Assembly: GCA_018402295.1 (NCBI GenBank)
Contig: JAGYJI010000004.1
Coordinates: 22,923-86,922, forward strand
Length of the DNA: 64,000 nucleotides
Direction: 5' to 3'
DNA from: Pontimonas sp.
GTDB lineage: Bacteria; Actinomycetota; Actinomycetes; Actinomycetales; Microbacteriaceae
Shown: piece after piece, positions 37,906-47,881 of the stretch
How positions within the stretch are numbered: position 1 is the first letter of the stretch
Layout of the letters: each line of letters begins with the position of its first letter
Notes under the pieces: generated by a model
The model's database searches: none
What the model was told of the DNA's origin: nothing
Seen by the model: the letters and a program-made list of their open reading frames with translations, nothing else
Translations under genes and position numbers: made by a program

Positions 37906-38823
37906 CTAAGCCCCGGATGTCATCTGTGCACGGGCAAGATCCGCTGCTCCCACCACGCCGGCCGTGTTGCCCATAGTTGCCACAGCAATGGTGGCAACGG
38001 GTCGCTTAGCCCCGGCACCGTAGGTGTCCAGAAAGCTTTCGCGAAGCGGCGCGAGGAGCATCTCACCGGCGCTGGCAACTCCCCCACCGATGACAATCAA
38101 CTCAGGATCGGTGACCGCAACGAGCGAAGCAATCCCTCGTCCCATCGCCCGCGCAACACCGTCGAGAGCCCCGATGGCGTGGGGATTTCCCTCCACCAAG
38201 AGCTCGGTCAGCGCCGACTGGGTCAGGGACTCATCACCGAGGCGTTCACGGGCGTCTCGCATCAGTGCTGTCCCGGAGGCGTACTGCTCGAGGCACCCGT
38301 AATTACCGCAGCCACACAGGCGACCGCCGGGCTCAATGATGATGTGGCCAAGCTCGCCCGCCATCCCAAAGCCACCGACCAGCAATCGCCCATCATCCAC
38401 CAGGGCTCCCCCCACCCCGGTTCCAATCGTCAACATAATCATTGACGAAACGTCCCGGCCTGCTCCAAAGCGAAATTCTCCCCAGCCCGCGGCGTTGGCG
38501 TCATTCTCGAGCACCACGGGAACGCCGAGGCGAGTTTCCACTGCATCCTTGAGTGGAAAGTTCTGCCAGGAAATGTTGGGAGAAAAGAAGAGGGTTTCTC
38601 GGTCTCGATCGAGAAAGGCGGCTACCGCAACTCCGACAGCCGGTAAGACATCTTGCCCTCCCAACTCCTGAAAAATCTCCGCCAGAGCGACCAGGATTCC
38701 CTCGGGATCATCTGGAGTGGTGGGGCGAGACGCGTGGGCTACTACCTCTCCACGAGGGGTGACGCGGGCTCCCGCAATTTTTGTGCCACCGATGTCTAAC
38801 CCAAGCGCATCCACAGCCGACAA
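37906..38823 (-). CDS. glk: ROK family glucokinase
   Basis: Sugar kinase of 305 aa. The N-terminal ATP loop is LGLDIGGTKIAGARV. The zinc motif CGCGNYGCLEQYASG identifies the ROK family. Glucose as substrate is inferred from similarity to actinobacterial ROK glucokinases; another hexose is possible. Confidence 0.88.
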   Translation of the reverse strand: MSAVDALGLDIGGTKIAGARVTPRGEVVAHASRPTTPDDPEGILVALAEIFQELGGQDVLPAVGVAVAAFLDRDRETLFFSPNISWQNFPLKDAVETRLGVPVVLENDANAAGWGEFRFGAGRDVSSMIMLTIGTGVGGALVDDGRLLVGGFGMAGELGHIIIEPGGRLCGCGNYGCLEQYASGTALMRDARERLGDESLTQSALTELLVEGNPHAIGALDGVARAMGRGIASLVAVTDPELIVIGGGVASAGEMLLAPLRESFLDTYGAGAKRPVATIAVATMGNTAGVVGAADLARAQMTSGA

Positions 38824-38859
38824 GTCTAAGCGCTCACAACCGGGTGCGCTGTGCGGGGA

Positions 38860-39360
38860 TTACGGGGCACGAAACCACTCAGATTCCCGAATCGCTCGCA
38901 ACGCATGCTTTTTGTGCTCCGGAGCGAGACCCTGAAAGTAGAGCACTCCCTCGAGGTGATCGAGCTCGTGCTGCAGGGCCTGAGCCATCAAGCCCTCCCC
39001 CTCAACCTCGACCAGCTCCCCCTCCAGGGTGAAGCCCTCCGCTATCGCGTGGGGGTGGCGCTCCCTCGGGTAGGTCAACCCGGGAACCGAGAGGCAACCC
39101 TCCGACATCTCCTCTGGCTCACCCCAGACCTTCACCAGGCGAGGGTTCAGCAGATACCCCACAGACCCGTCAATGTTGTAACTAAACGCTCGCAGGCCGA
39201 CCCCAATTTGGTTGGCGGCAACGCCCGCCCGACCGGGAAGCTTCACCGTGTCAAGCAGATCAGCGACGAGGTCTCTGGTGCGTGGTGCACTCACGTCAAC
39301 AGGGTCAGTCGTGCTCGTGAGAATGGGGTCGCCAAACAGCCGGATGGGACGCTCCGCCAT
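38860..39360 (-). CDS. def: Peptide deformylase
   Basis: Removes the N-formyl group from new proteins. Motif 1 reads GRAGVAANQIG, motif 2 EGCLSVPG and motif 3 QHELDHLEG (HExxH type), giving Cys and two His for the metal. 166 aa. It overlaps the ParA-like gene by one base. Confidence 0.95.
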   Translation of the reverse strand: MAERPIRLFGDPILTSTTDPVDVSAPRTRDLVADLLDTVKLPGRAGVAANQIGVGLRAFSYNIDGSVGYLLNPRLVKVWGEPEEMSEGCLSVPGLTYPRERHPHAIAEGFTLEGELVEVEGEGLMAQALQHELDHLEGVLYFQGLAPEHKKHALRAIRESEWFRAP

Positions 39361-40492
39361 TAGCGGACCGAGGCACCCTCAGCCATGCCCTCCACGACCA
39401 ACGCGGCAAGTTCTCGGGCCGCCTCCTTGGTATAGGGGCTCAGGCGCGCCCAATCCACGATGGAACCAGCGGCAAGGAACGGGTCATAGGGAATTCGGAC
39501 GACATCGCGGACTCGAGACACAAAGTGCTGCTCAATTTCGTCAAGCTTCACGACGTTGGTGCCCTGCGTGGCGGTGTTCAACGCAACAATGGCGTTCTTG
39601 ACGAGCTCACCGTACCCATTGGCCTCCAGCCAGGTGAGGGTCTCAGAAGCCAAACGGGCCTCATCAACGCTCCCCCGGACACTACAACCAGCCCATCGGC
39701 CCGCTCCAGGGTGGGGCGCATCACCGAGTGCACCACACCTGTTCCGCAGTCGGTGAGGATTATGGAATAGAACCTGGCGGCTTGGTCAGCGACAACGTTG
39801 TAGTCGTCCTCATCGAAAGCTTCAGAGAGCAGCGGGTCAGTGTCGGAGGCGAGAACGTGAAAGCGAGTCTTGTCTTTCGAGACAAGCTCCGCGAAATCAG
39901 TGAAAGACGAAATCCCGGCAGACAGGTTGACCACATCCCGAACAGTGGCGCCGGTGGAGCGGGCGACACGTTCGGCCAGTGTTCCTCGGTCGGGGTTGGC
40001 GTCGATACCCAACACGCGGTCATCGCGAACCTCGGCAAGGGCCATCCCCAAGAGTGTGGTGACCGTGGTCTTTCCGACTCCTCCCTTGCGGGTGAGCACA
40101 GGAACAAACCGGCTCCCTTGTTCAAACGGATACGAAATTCTCCGGTCCATGGCTTTGCGCTCGCGGACGGCACGGGAATCACCAACATTGAGGGAGTGAA
40201 AGGACACCTCGTAGAGGAACCTCTGCCACGCACCTTCTGGCACCTCGCGGTAGCGACCCGACGAGTCGATGAGTCGGTCATCTGTCAACATCGCAGAAGG
40301 CTCTGGAGCGTCCCCACGGTGTTCTGGCCTGCGGTGATACAGCTCATCGGTTGGTGGCGTTACGGCGAGCGTCATGCTCTCATCGCTGGCCACCTCAGGT
40401 GCGCCCGCGTCCACAGTCTCTTCCTCCACCGACACCTCTCCCTCCTCAGGGAGGGCCGCGTCCGGAGACTGACGAGTGGTTTTTCGAGCCAT
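39360..40492 (-). CDS. MinD/ParA-like ATPase with acidic N-terminus (frameshifted)
   Basis: P-loop ATPase with a deviant Walker A motif VLTRKGGVGKTTVT after an acidic, disordered N-terminus of about 100 residues. VLGIDANPDRGTLAERV is the switch region. The frame changes at the CCCCC run at 39672-39676. Adding one base gives VVVSGGSVDEARLASETL and continues to the stop at 39360. A long N-terminal extension resembles ATPases tied to secretion or chromosome segregation, but the role is unknown. No parB lies nearby. Confidence 0.85.
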
Positions 40493-40572
40493 TGAGGAAA
40501 TCCTTATCTGACAAGTTGTGGGCGGAGGCCGAAATCTGATTCTATCGACTCACGCAGAAAACAAAATATCTT

Positions 40573-43500
40573 TTAGCCCTCGGAGACCTCCAGGAGCAAA
40601 TCTCCGGCCTCAACCTGTTGGGTTTTGGGTATTGCCCAGCGTGAGACCACTCCTGACACGTTAGCGCTGATGCCGGCTTCCATCTTCATCGCCTCGATGG
40701 TGGCGACCACCTGACCCTCGGCAACGGCCTCTCCCACCTCGCAGATCACTGTCACCACGCCGGAGAAGGGGGCGGCAACGTGGCGGGGGTTCTGAGGGTC
40801 CGCTTTCTCCACATGAGTTTCCTGTGCTTCAACGGAGCGGTCTCTCACGCTGATGGGACGAATTTGGCCATTGAGTGCGGCCATCACGGTGCGTATTCCT
40901 CGGTCATCTGGTTCAGATATCGATTCGAGCGAGACATACAGGCTCACCCCGGGCCCCACCTCAACGACGGACTCCTCGCCCAGCGGGAGACCATAGAGGT
41001 AATCTCGCGTCTTAATCACGGACACATCGCCAAACTGCTCGACCACTTCGAGGTAATCGGCGGTGGGCCCAGGAAACAGCAGACTATTGAGCATGTCCTG
41101 ACGGGCTCGCCCAGGTTCCCCGAGCGCTGCCTCCTGGACGGGTGTGAGGTCCGTGAGAGTCGGTTTACGAGTCTTTCCCTTCAGAATCTTGGACCGAAAA
41201 GGTTCAGGCCACCCTCCAGGAAGATCACCCAATTCGCCGGCCATGAAGCCCACCACGGAGTCAGGGATGTCGTATGCCCCAGGGTTTGCTTCAAAATCGG
41301 CCGGGTCAACGTCCATCGCGACCAGGTGGAGGGCCAAATCTCCCACGACTTTGCTCGAGGGAGTCACCTTCGTGGGGCGACCGAGCATCCGGTTAGCTTC
41401 GGCATACCAGTCCTCGACGTCCTCAAAACGGTCGGCGAGCCCCAGCGCGATCGCTTGCTGGCGGAGATTGGAGAGTTGCCCACCAGGAATCTCGTGGTGA
41501 TAGACCCGACCCGTCGGTCCCGGCAGGCCCGATTCGAATGGCTGATAGGTCTTGCGCACCGCCTCCCAATAGGGCTCCAGAGCTGACACCGCACGCAAAC
41601 TGAGCCCTGTGTCTCGCTCGGTGTTCTCCAGAGCGGCAACCAAGGCAGAGAGCGAGGGCTGGCTCGTTGTTCCCGCCATCGCCGCGCTCGCCGCATCCAC
41701 CGCGTCCACACCGGCCGCGCTCGCTGCGAGCAGAGTGGCCAATTGTCCACCCGCGGTGTCGTGGGTGTGCAGGTGAACAGGAGTGTCGAATCTCTCCCGC
41801 AGAGCCGACACAAGGCGTGATGCCGCCTCAGCCCGGAGAAGTCCGGCCATGTCTTTGATGGCCAGAATGTGTGCGCCAGCACTCACCATCTCGTCGGCAA
41901 GACGCAAATAGTAATCGAGGGTGTAGAGGTCTTCCGCGGGGTCCAGCAAGTTTCCGGAATAACACAGACCCACCTCGGCAACCGCAGTTCCGGTCTGCAA
42001 GACCGCATCAATGGCTGGTCGCATGTTGGTGACGTCGTTGAGGGCATCGAAGATTCGGAAAATATCGATGCCCACCGCGGTTGACTCCTCGATGAACGCA
42101 TCGGTCACCTGCGTGGGATAGGGGGTGTACCCCACCGTGTTTCGTCCTCGCAGCAGCATCTGGATGCAGACATTGGGCAAGCCCTCGCGGAGCGCGTGGA
42201 GTCTCTCCCAGGGGTCCTCCCCCAGGAATCGCAGAGCAACGTCGTAGGTGGCTCCGCCCCAGGCCTCGATGGAGAGCAGCTCTGGGGTTGTCTGAGCGAC
42301 CGCTGGCAAGACGTCTACAAGGTCCCTGGTTCGCACGCGAGTGGCAAGCAAAGATTGGTGGGCGTCCCGGAACGTGGTGTCGGTCACCGCCAGAGCGCGA
42401 GACGCTCGAAGATCTGTGGCAAACCCCTCGGGGCCAAGCTCCATCAATCGTTGTTTGGAACCAGCTGGTGGAGTACCGGTGGGAACCTCGGGCAGCTTGC
42501 TCACCGGATCCACAACAGCTGGGGCATCACCGTGAGGTTTGTTGACGCTCACATCGGCAATCCAGGTCAGCAGCTTGGTACCACGGTCCTTACTGGACCG
42601 TGTCTGTAGCAGGTGGGGACGCTCGTCGATGAAGGACGTGGACACATCTCCGGCCAGGAAAGCCTCGTCCTCGACAACTGCTTGGAGAAAGGAGATGTTG
42701 GTGGACACGCCTCTAATGCGGAACTCGGCGAGTCCGCGGCGGGCGCGCGATACCGCGATCTCAAACGTTCTTCCTCGAGTGGTCATTTTCGCCAACATGG
42801 AATCGAAGTAGGGCGAGATCTGGGCCCCTTGGTTAACGGTTCCCCCATCGAGACGGATGCCCGCTCCCCCCGGCGAGCGATAGGTGGTGATTTTCCCAGT
42901 ATCGGGGCGGAAATCTGCGGAAGGATCTTCGGTGGTAATCCGACACTGCATCGCATAACCCCTGGTCGCAATCATCGCTTGAGACAACCCAATCGATTCC
43001 AGAGATTCCCCGGCGGCAACCCGTATTTGGGTGTGCACGAGATCGACGTCGGTCACCTCCTCCGTCACGGTGTGCTCCACCTGGATTCGAGGGTTCATCT
43101 CGATGAAGACATGCTGACCGGCTCGTTCGCCCGCAGTGTCGACCAGGAACTCGACTGTGCCGGCGTTCTCATAGCCGATCGACTCCGCGAACTTGATGGC
43201 GTCGCGAAGAATTGCCTGTCGGAGTGCATCGTCAAGGTTGGGGGCCGGGGCAATCTCGATGACTTTTTGGTGGCGTCGCTGCACGGAACAGTCTCGCTCG
43301 AACAGGTGCACGGTGGTGCCCTGCTTGTCCGCCATGATCTGGACCTCAATGTGGCGGGGTCGCACCACCGCCTGCTCAATAAACATGCGACCGTCACCAA
43401 ACGCTGTTTCTGCTTCGCGCATTGCTGCTTCGAGGGCTGCCCTCAAATCTGCGGGCTTCTCTACTCTGCGCATCCCCCGACCGCCACCACCGGCCACAGC

Positions 43501-43974
43501 TTTCGCGAACACGGGGAAGCCGATGGCATCAGCAGCAGCCACCAACTCATCAAGATCAGTGGTTGCCGGACTGGAGGCCAGCACGGGAACACCCGCCTTG
43601 ATGGCGTATTCCTTGGCGGTAACTTTGTTTCCCGCCATTTCCAGGACCGACGCGGGAGGGCCCACAAACACTATTCCGGCTTCTTCACAGGCCCGGGCCA
43701 AATCGGGATTTTCACTCAGGAAGCCATACCCGGGATAGACGGCATCTGCGCCGGAAAGCTTCGCGACCCGCATAATTTCCTCAATCGTGAGGTAGGCGCG
43801 AAGAGGATGACCGGGCTCACCGATTTGATAAGCCTCATCAGCTTTCATCCGGTGCAGCGAGAAGCGGTCCTCAAACGGGTAGACAGCGACGGTCTTGAGA
43901 CCCAGTTCGACGGCAGCGCGGAACGCGCGAATGGCAATTTCCCCACGATTTGCCACCAGAATCTTGCTAACCAT
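40573..43974 (-). CDS. pyc: Pyruvate carboxylase
   Basis: Biotin enzyme that makes oxaloacetate from pyruvate (anaplerosis). In order: biotin carboxylase (KILVANRGEIAIRAFRAA, GGGGRGMR, FIEMNPRIQVEHTVTEE), carboxyltransferase (TDTTFRDAHQSLLATRVRTR, IFRIFDALND) and biotinyl domain (IEAMKMEAGI, with the biotinylated Lys). I chose the ATG at 43974 (GGAGGG ribosome site) rather than the frame's first possible start at 44031, giving 1133 aa, the usual length. The frame is intact. Confidence 0.96.
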   Translation of the reverse strand: MVSKILVANRGEIAIRAFRAAVELGLKTVAVYPFEDRFSLHRMKADEAYQIGEPGHPLRAYLTIEEIMRVAKLSGADAVYPGYGFLSENPDLARACEEAGIVFVGPPASVLEMAGNKVTAKEYAIKAGVPVLASSPATTDLDELVAAADAIGFPVFAKAVAGGGGRGMRRVEKPADLRAALEAAMREAETAFGDGRMFIEQAVVRPRHIEVQIMADKQGTTVHLFERDCSVQRRHQKVIEIAPAPNLDDALRQAILRDAIKFAESIGYENAGTVEFLVDTAGERAGQHVFIEMNPRIQVEHTVTEEVTDVDLVHTQIRVAAGESLESIGLSQAMIATRGYAMQCRITTEDPSADFRPDTGKITTYRSPGGAGIRLDGGTVNQGAQISPYFDSMLAKMTTRGRTFEIAVSRARRGLAEFRIRGVSTNISFLQAVVEDEAFLAGDVSTSFIDERPHLLQTRSSKDRGTKLLTWIADVSVNKPHGDAPAVVDPVSKLPEVPTGTPPAGSKQRLMELGPEGFATDLRASRALAVTDTTFRDAHQSLLATRVRTRDLVDVLPAVAQTTPELLSIEAWGGATYDVALRFLGEDPWERLHALREGLPNVCIQMLLRGRNTVGYTPYPTQVTDAFIEESTAVGIDIFRIFDALNDVTNMRPAIDAVLQTGTAVAEVGLCYSGNLLDPAEDLYTLDYYLRLADEMVSAGAHILAIKDMAGLLRAEAASRLVSALRERFDTPVHLHTHDTAGGQLATLLAASAAGVDAVDAASAAMAGTTSQPSLSALVAALENTERDTGLSLRAVSALEPYWEAVRKTYQPFESGLPGPTGRVYHHEIPGGQLSNLRQQAIALGLADRFEDVEDWYAEANRMLGRPTKVTPSSKVVGDLALHLVAMDVDPADFEANPGAYDIPDSVVGFMAGELGDLPGGWPEPFRSKILKGKTRKPTLTDLTPVQEAALGEPGRARQDMLNSLLFPGPTADYLEVVEQFGDVSVIKTRDYLYGLPLGEESVVEVGPGVSLYVSLESISEPDDRGIRTVMAALNGQIRPISVRDRSVEAQETHVEKADPQNPRHVAAPFSGVVTVICEVGEAVAEGQVVATIEAMKMEAGISANVSGVVSRWAIPKTQQVEAGDLLLEVSEG

Positions 43975-44044
43975 CGACGATATCCCTCCCGAAGTCCACG
44001 ACACTTCCCCGCCGTGCGTCCTCAACCTCAAGCCTAGCCAAGGC

Positions 44045-44050
44045 TAAGCT
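44045..44050 (+). promoter_or_regulatory. Putative -10 element of a leaderless transcript
   Basis: TAAGCT ends seven bases before the parA ATG at 44058, the same hexamer and spacing as at the flavin reductase gene. Confidence 0.45.
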
Positions 44051-44057
44051 AAGCCCA

Positions 44058-44861
44058 ATGCGCGTAATCAGTATCAGTTCTCTCAAAGGTGGCGTGGGTA
44101 AGACCACCGTGACACTGGGGCTTGCCTCCGCAGCATTTGCCCGGGGCCTCAGAACTCTGGTTGTGGACATGGACCCGCAGTCAGATGCCTCCACAGGCAT
44201 GGATGTCATCGTGGGTCGCCACCTCAACATTGCTCACCTTCTCGCCTCTCCGCGCTCCTCTCAGGTCAAGAATGCGATTGTTCCCAGCGGCTGGACCAGA
44301 AGCCACAAGGGCACTGTGGATGTCCTCTTGGGCTCCCCCTCCGCCATGGCGTTTGACACCCCGAGCCTCACCAAAAAAGAGATATGGCGTCTTGAGGAAA
44401 TTTTGGCCGCGGTGGAGAACAGCTACGACATCGTTCTGATTGACTGTCCGCCCTCGCTCAACGGTTTGACCAGAATGGCGTGGACGGCCAGCGACCGAGT
44501 GGCCGTGGTGACCGAACCGGGTCTCTTCTCTGTTGCCGCCACGCAGCGGGCTTTTCGGGCTGTCGACGAACTCCGCCGAGGGGTCTCTCCTCGTTTGCAG
44601 CCCTTAGGGGTGATTGTGAACAGGATCCGCCCACAATCTATTGAGCACCAGTATCGAATTGATGAACTCAAGCAGATGTTTGGTGCGCTCGTGCTCCAAC
44701 CTGAGCTTCCCGAAAGAGCCGCACTGCAACAAGCTCAGGGAGCTGCAAGCCCCCTGCATATTTGGCCAGGAGACAGCGCCGAGGAAATGGCGATGAACTT
44801 TGACCTGATTTTGGACAGAGTTATTCGCTCAGTCCAACTCTCCGGAGCTGACTCTAGCTAG
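44058..44861 (+). CDS. ParA family ATPase
   Basis: Soj-like ATPase of 267 aa. The deviant Walker A motif is SLKGGVGKTTVTLGLA, and VVDMDPQSDASTGMDV and IVLIDCPPSLNGLTR follow. It stands alone without parB, so it is probably an orphan ParA (as PldP or Rv1708 in relatives) acting in cell division or positioning of another complex. It converges with the MerR gene, overlapping by eight bases. Confidence 0.88.
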   Translation: MRVISISSLKGGVGKTTVTLGLASAAFARGLRTLVVDMDPQSDASTGMDVIVGRHLNIAHLLASPRSSQVKNAIVPSGWTRSHKGTVDVLLGSPSAMAFDTPSLTKKEIWRLEEILAAVENSYDIVLIDCPPSLNGLTRMAWTASDRVAVVTEPGLFSVAATQRAFRAVDELRRGVSPRLQPLGVIVNRIRPQSIEHQYRIDELKQMFGALVLQPELPERAALQQAQGAASPLHIWPGDSAEEMAMNFDLILDRVIRSVQLSGADSS

Positions 44862-45402
44862 CGCGCTGGTTACGGCGCGCGGCAAGCTCATCACGAGGGT
44901 CGATGCCTGCATTGGTGGCCTCAACGGACACCAGTGACGACTCCACCTCGCGAAGGACTTTGCCCACCGCGATTCCAAACACACCCTGACCCCGGCTGAC
45001 CAGGTCGATGACCTCGTCGTTGGAGGTGCACAGGTACACGCTGGCGCCATCAGACATGAGTGTCGTCTCGGCCAGTCCCGTAATTCCAGCAGCCCGAAGT
45101 TGCTCGACCGCCACCCGAATCTGCTGAAGCGAGATTCCGGTGTCGAGCAAACGCTTGACGAGTTTCAGGACCAAGATGTCCCGGAAGCCATAGAGACGCT
45201 GAGATCCAGAGCCTTGAGCGCTCTGCACGGTGGGCTCCACCAAACCGGTACGAGCCCAGTAGTCCAGCTGACGGTAGGTAATGCCGGCAGCGGTCGCCGC
45301 AATGTGCCCGCGATAGCCCTGCTCTTCTTCGATGATCGGCAGGCCATCAGTGAACAGCAATTCCTTGCCGTACTGCTCAGTGGTGTTATCTGACGAAGCC
45401 AT
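44854..45402 (-). CDS. MerR family regulator, Rv1830-like
   Basis: DNA-binding protein of 182 aa. The MerR helix-turn-helix reads YRGHIAATAAGITYRQLDYWARTG, with the wing SQRLYGFRDILVLK and LLDTGISLQQIRVAVEQL after it. No metal-binding cysteines are seen. The order FHA protein, FtsR, MerR matches the garA-ftsR-Rv1830 locus of mycobacteria, but the nuclease gene that usually lies between the two regulators is absent. Confidence 0.86.
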   Translation of the reverse strand: MASSDNTTEQYGKELLFTDGLPIIEEEQGYRGHIAATAAGITYRQLDYWARTGLVEPTVQSAQGSGSQRLYGFRDILVLKLVKRLLDTGISLQQIRVAVEQLRAAGITGLAETTLMSDGASVYLCTSNDEVIDLVSRGQGVFGIAVGKVLREVESSLVSVEATNAGIDPRDELAARRNQRAS

Positions 45403-45522
45403 CTTTCACCTAACCTTAATCTTCACGTTGACCCTTAGGGGTGCCCGCTTACGATACCCGCAACCGGAAAAAGTATGAGCTAAGAACTCATTCACCACTC
45501 TGGCGTGTCGCCAGAGCGAGTT

Positions 45523-46231
45523 CTATGACTCTAGCTTGTTGATGGCGTCCCGAGTAAGGACCTGCCGCAAAGTCGTCAGAATGTCGGAGAGCTCGCGACC
45601 CTTCTCCCGAAACTCGTCCTTCGACATCTTTTTGCTCGCCCCACCCGAGGCACTCACCGCCTGTGACACGAGTCCCACCTCGCGGTCAACAGCCAACCGC
45701 ATTCCTCGAAGGTGACGAGGTTCCAAACCAAACTTTGAGGCATCAACGACCGACTTGATGACGATTGCGTCGTGCTCAGAGTAAATACGCTTAGGTTCGA
45801 TCAAGCCTGCGGAAATTGCCCCCTCCAGAACACTGGCCAACGCTCCGGTCTGCTCCAGAAGTTCCTGCTTGGTCAGGCGCTTGGAATCGATCACCTGCAC
45901 GCTTCCCGTCACGGGAGCGGCGTTGGGCATAACACGGGGTCTTCCCCTCGTCCAGCTCGTCGAGATACTGCTTGATCACGCGAAGCGGAAGGTAGTGATC
46001 GCGCTGCACCGTCAGGACAAAACGCAAACGATCAACATCGGCGGCAGAGTAGGTCCGATAGCCGGCAGGGGTGCGACCCGGAGCCACAAGTTCCCGGTCC
46101 TCCAAGAAACGAAGTTTCGACGGGGACAGGTCTGAGAATTCTGGGGTCAGCTTCGCTAGGACTTGGCCAATCGAGAGAAGCTGGGGTCTGCTGCTCGTCG
46201 CACCAGACTGCCTTGCCGCAGTGGCGCTCAC
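45523..46231 (-). CDS. ftsR: MerR family cell-division regulator FtsR (frameshifted)
   Basis: Regulator known in Corynebacterium and Mycobacterium (Rv1828) to activate ftsZ. The N-terminal MerR domain reads SIGQVLAKLTPEFSDLSPSK and LRFLEDRELVAPGRTPAGYR. The second part after the frame change holds RVMPNAAPVTGSVQ and LTKQELLEQTGA. Removing one C from the CCCC run at 45944-45947 fuses them through DELDEGRPRVMPN. The start overlaps the stop of the FHA gene. Confidence 0.88.
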
Positions 46232-46696
46232 GAGTCAGAACCTCCCGCATCCCTCGTGGATCGAGACGCATAGAAGGTCATCCGAAACTTGCCCACCTGA
46301 ACCTCTGCCCCATCGTGCAGGAGCGCTTGGTCCACAAGGACACCATCGAAGTAGGTGCCATTGAGTGAGCCCATGTCCTTGACCTCAAACGCAGCTCCCG
46401 TGTCGGACAAATTCGGCGTGACGCCTGGACACTGTCACATCATCGAGAAAGATGTCAGCTTCCGGGTGCCGGCCGGCAACTGTCGAATCTTGGTCGAGAA
46501 GAAACCGCGCTCCAACGTTGGGACCTTTGCGCACAATGAGCAACGCTGACTCGGCGGGAAGTGCGGCAATGATCTCTTGCTCTTCGAGGGAAACACCCGA
46601 CTCGAGGCCCTGCAGCTTCTGCTGGAACTCCGGACCAAACTTCTGCGTTGGGTCTGGGGCGCCTGGGCTGTCCGGGCCGGTTGGTGTCTCGCTCAT
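46228..46696 (-). CDS. garA: FHA-domain protein, GarA/OdhI-like (frameshifted)
   Basis: Small forkhead-associated protein that, in relatives, inhibits 2-oxoglutarate dehydrogenase when unphosphorylated. FHA motifs are visible: VAGRHPEADIFLDDVTVSRR, then DMGSLNGTYFDG in the other frame. Removing one T (plus strand AAA at 46409-46411) restores RRHAELSDTGAAFEVKD. The N-terminal tail lacks an obvious ETTS-type threonine motif, so regulation by kinases as in GarA is uncertain. Confidence 0.85.
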
Positions 46697-46718
46697 TCCA
46701 CTCCCTCGATGGTCGAGT

Positions 46719-47321
46719 TCACCCTATCTCAAGAAATGGCACTCTCGCGAGTCGCTTTTTTGCGATGGCGATGGCATCAAAAAGATACGAAAACCCGACC
46801 ACCCAGTAGAGCACCACGGTGACGATAGCGAGCACCCAGGCAATCGGATTGGTGATCTCCCCCACCCCCGGGAAGACAGTTCCCAGCAGAAAAAGCGGGA
46901 GCACAAACAGCATGGCGAAGGTGGCAACCTTGCCCCACCACTTCACGGGAAGGGTGGCGGCGCCGTAGCGAGCCATCACCACTCCCCCAACACCGAGCAG
47001 CGCGTCACGCAGCATCACGGCAATAACGAACCACCAGGGAACAACGTCTTGGATGGCCAAGGCGATGACGGTCGCCGCAATAAACAGCCGGTCGGCGAAG
47101 GGGTCGAGAAATTGACCAAGCTTGGTGATCTCGTTCATCCGCCTGGCGATCATGCCATCCACAAAATCAGTGAGGACGGCGACAACGAGCAAAACAAACG
47201 CGATGAGGAGCCGATCCTCGATGACCAACCACAGAAACACCGGGATAGCCATGAGGCGAATCACGCTCACCGCATTGGCCAACGTGAAAACTTTGGAGCT
47301 TGCGACCTGCTCATCGACCAT
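46719..47321 (-). CDS. CDP-alcohol phosphatidyltransferase
   Basis: Membrane phospholipid synthase of 200 aa. The full family motif is present, running from DFVDGMIARR to LGQFLDPFADRL. It could make phosphatidylglycerophosphate or cardiolipin; the exact alcohol cannot be told. It lies directly after (upstream of) the FHA gene on the same strand. Confidence 0.9.
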   Translation of the reverse strand: MVDEQVASSKVFTLANAVSVIRLMAIPVFLWLVIEDRLLIAFVLLVVAVLTDFVDGMIARRMNEITKLGQFLDPFADRLFIAATVIALAIQDVVPWWFVIAVMLRDALLGVGGVVMARYGAATLPVKWWGKVATFAMLFVLPLFLLGTVFPGVGEITNPIAWVLAIVTVVLYWVVGFSYLFDAIAIAKKRLARVPFLEIG

Positions 47322-47410
47322 GGGCTCAGTGTAAGAGCCAAAGGTGAATTATCAGGGACTTCACAGCGCCACCCCGAGGGCAATTCCCCGTCATGTGGGG
47401 AGCAAGGCAT

Positions 47411-47416
47411 TACTCT
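47411..47416 (+). promoter_or_regulatory. Putative -10 element of a leaderless transcript
   Basis: TACTCT ends six bases before the ATG at 47423 and supports that start over the ATG at 47393. Confidence 0.4.
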
Positions 47417-47422
47417 GTCGAC

Positions 47423-47881
47423 ATGTCATGCATCCGGTTTAACACCACAGCAATGAAATCCCAACTCGATGAGGCGCGGTCCCACGGCCTGGGCGATGAT
47501 CCCGTGGCCTCTTTTCTCTCGCCCGAAATCACCGAGTCCAAGGTGAAGCGGATCGTGACGATGTCACAAGACCCCAACCCCAAGATTCGAGAAAGCGCGG
47601 CCCTCTCCTACCACGCGCCGCTCGCCGTCTATGAAAAGCTCGCGAAAGACGCCGACGAGGGCGTCCGAAGTTGCCTCGCCAGGAACCACGCCACTCCCTG
47701 TGACGTTCTGCGCACGTTGGCCAAAGACAGATCAGAAACTGTTCGAGCATTTGTGGCGGTGAACTTCAACGTGCCCGAGGACGCCATGGACGAGCTCTCG
47801 AAGGACGACAGCCCCACCGTGCAGAAGCTTGTCGCGTGGAAGGCATCGCTGAAAGAAGAAGCCGAACTCGTTACCGCCTAG
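47423..47881 (+). CDS. Leucine-rich-repeat-variant / HEAT-like repeat protein
   Basis: About 152 aa built from four helical repeats of 24 residues, for example LAKDADEGVRSCLARNHATP followed by LAKDRSETVRAFVAVNFNVP. Such repeats normally form a protein-binding surface. No enzyme motif is seen and the partner is unknown. It overlaps the SDR gene by four bases, 3' to 3'. Confidence 0.75.
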   Translation: MSCIRFNTTAMKSQLDEARSHGLGDDPVASFLSPEITESKVKRIVTMSQDPNPKIRESAALSYHAPLAVYEKLAKDADEGVRSCLARNHATPCDVLRTLAKDRSETVRAFVAVNFNVPEDAMDELSKDDSPTVQKLVAWKASLKEEAELVTA

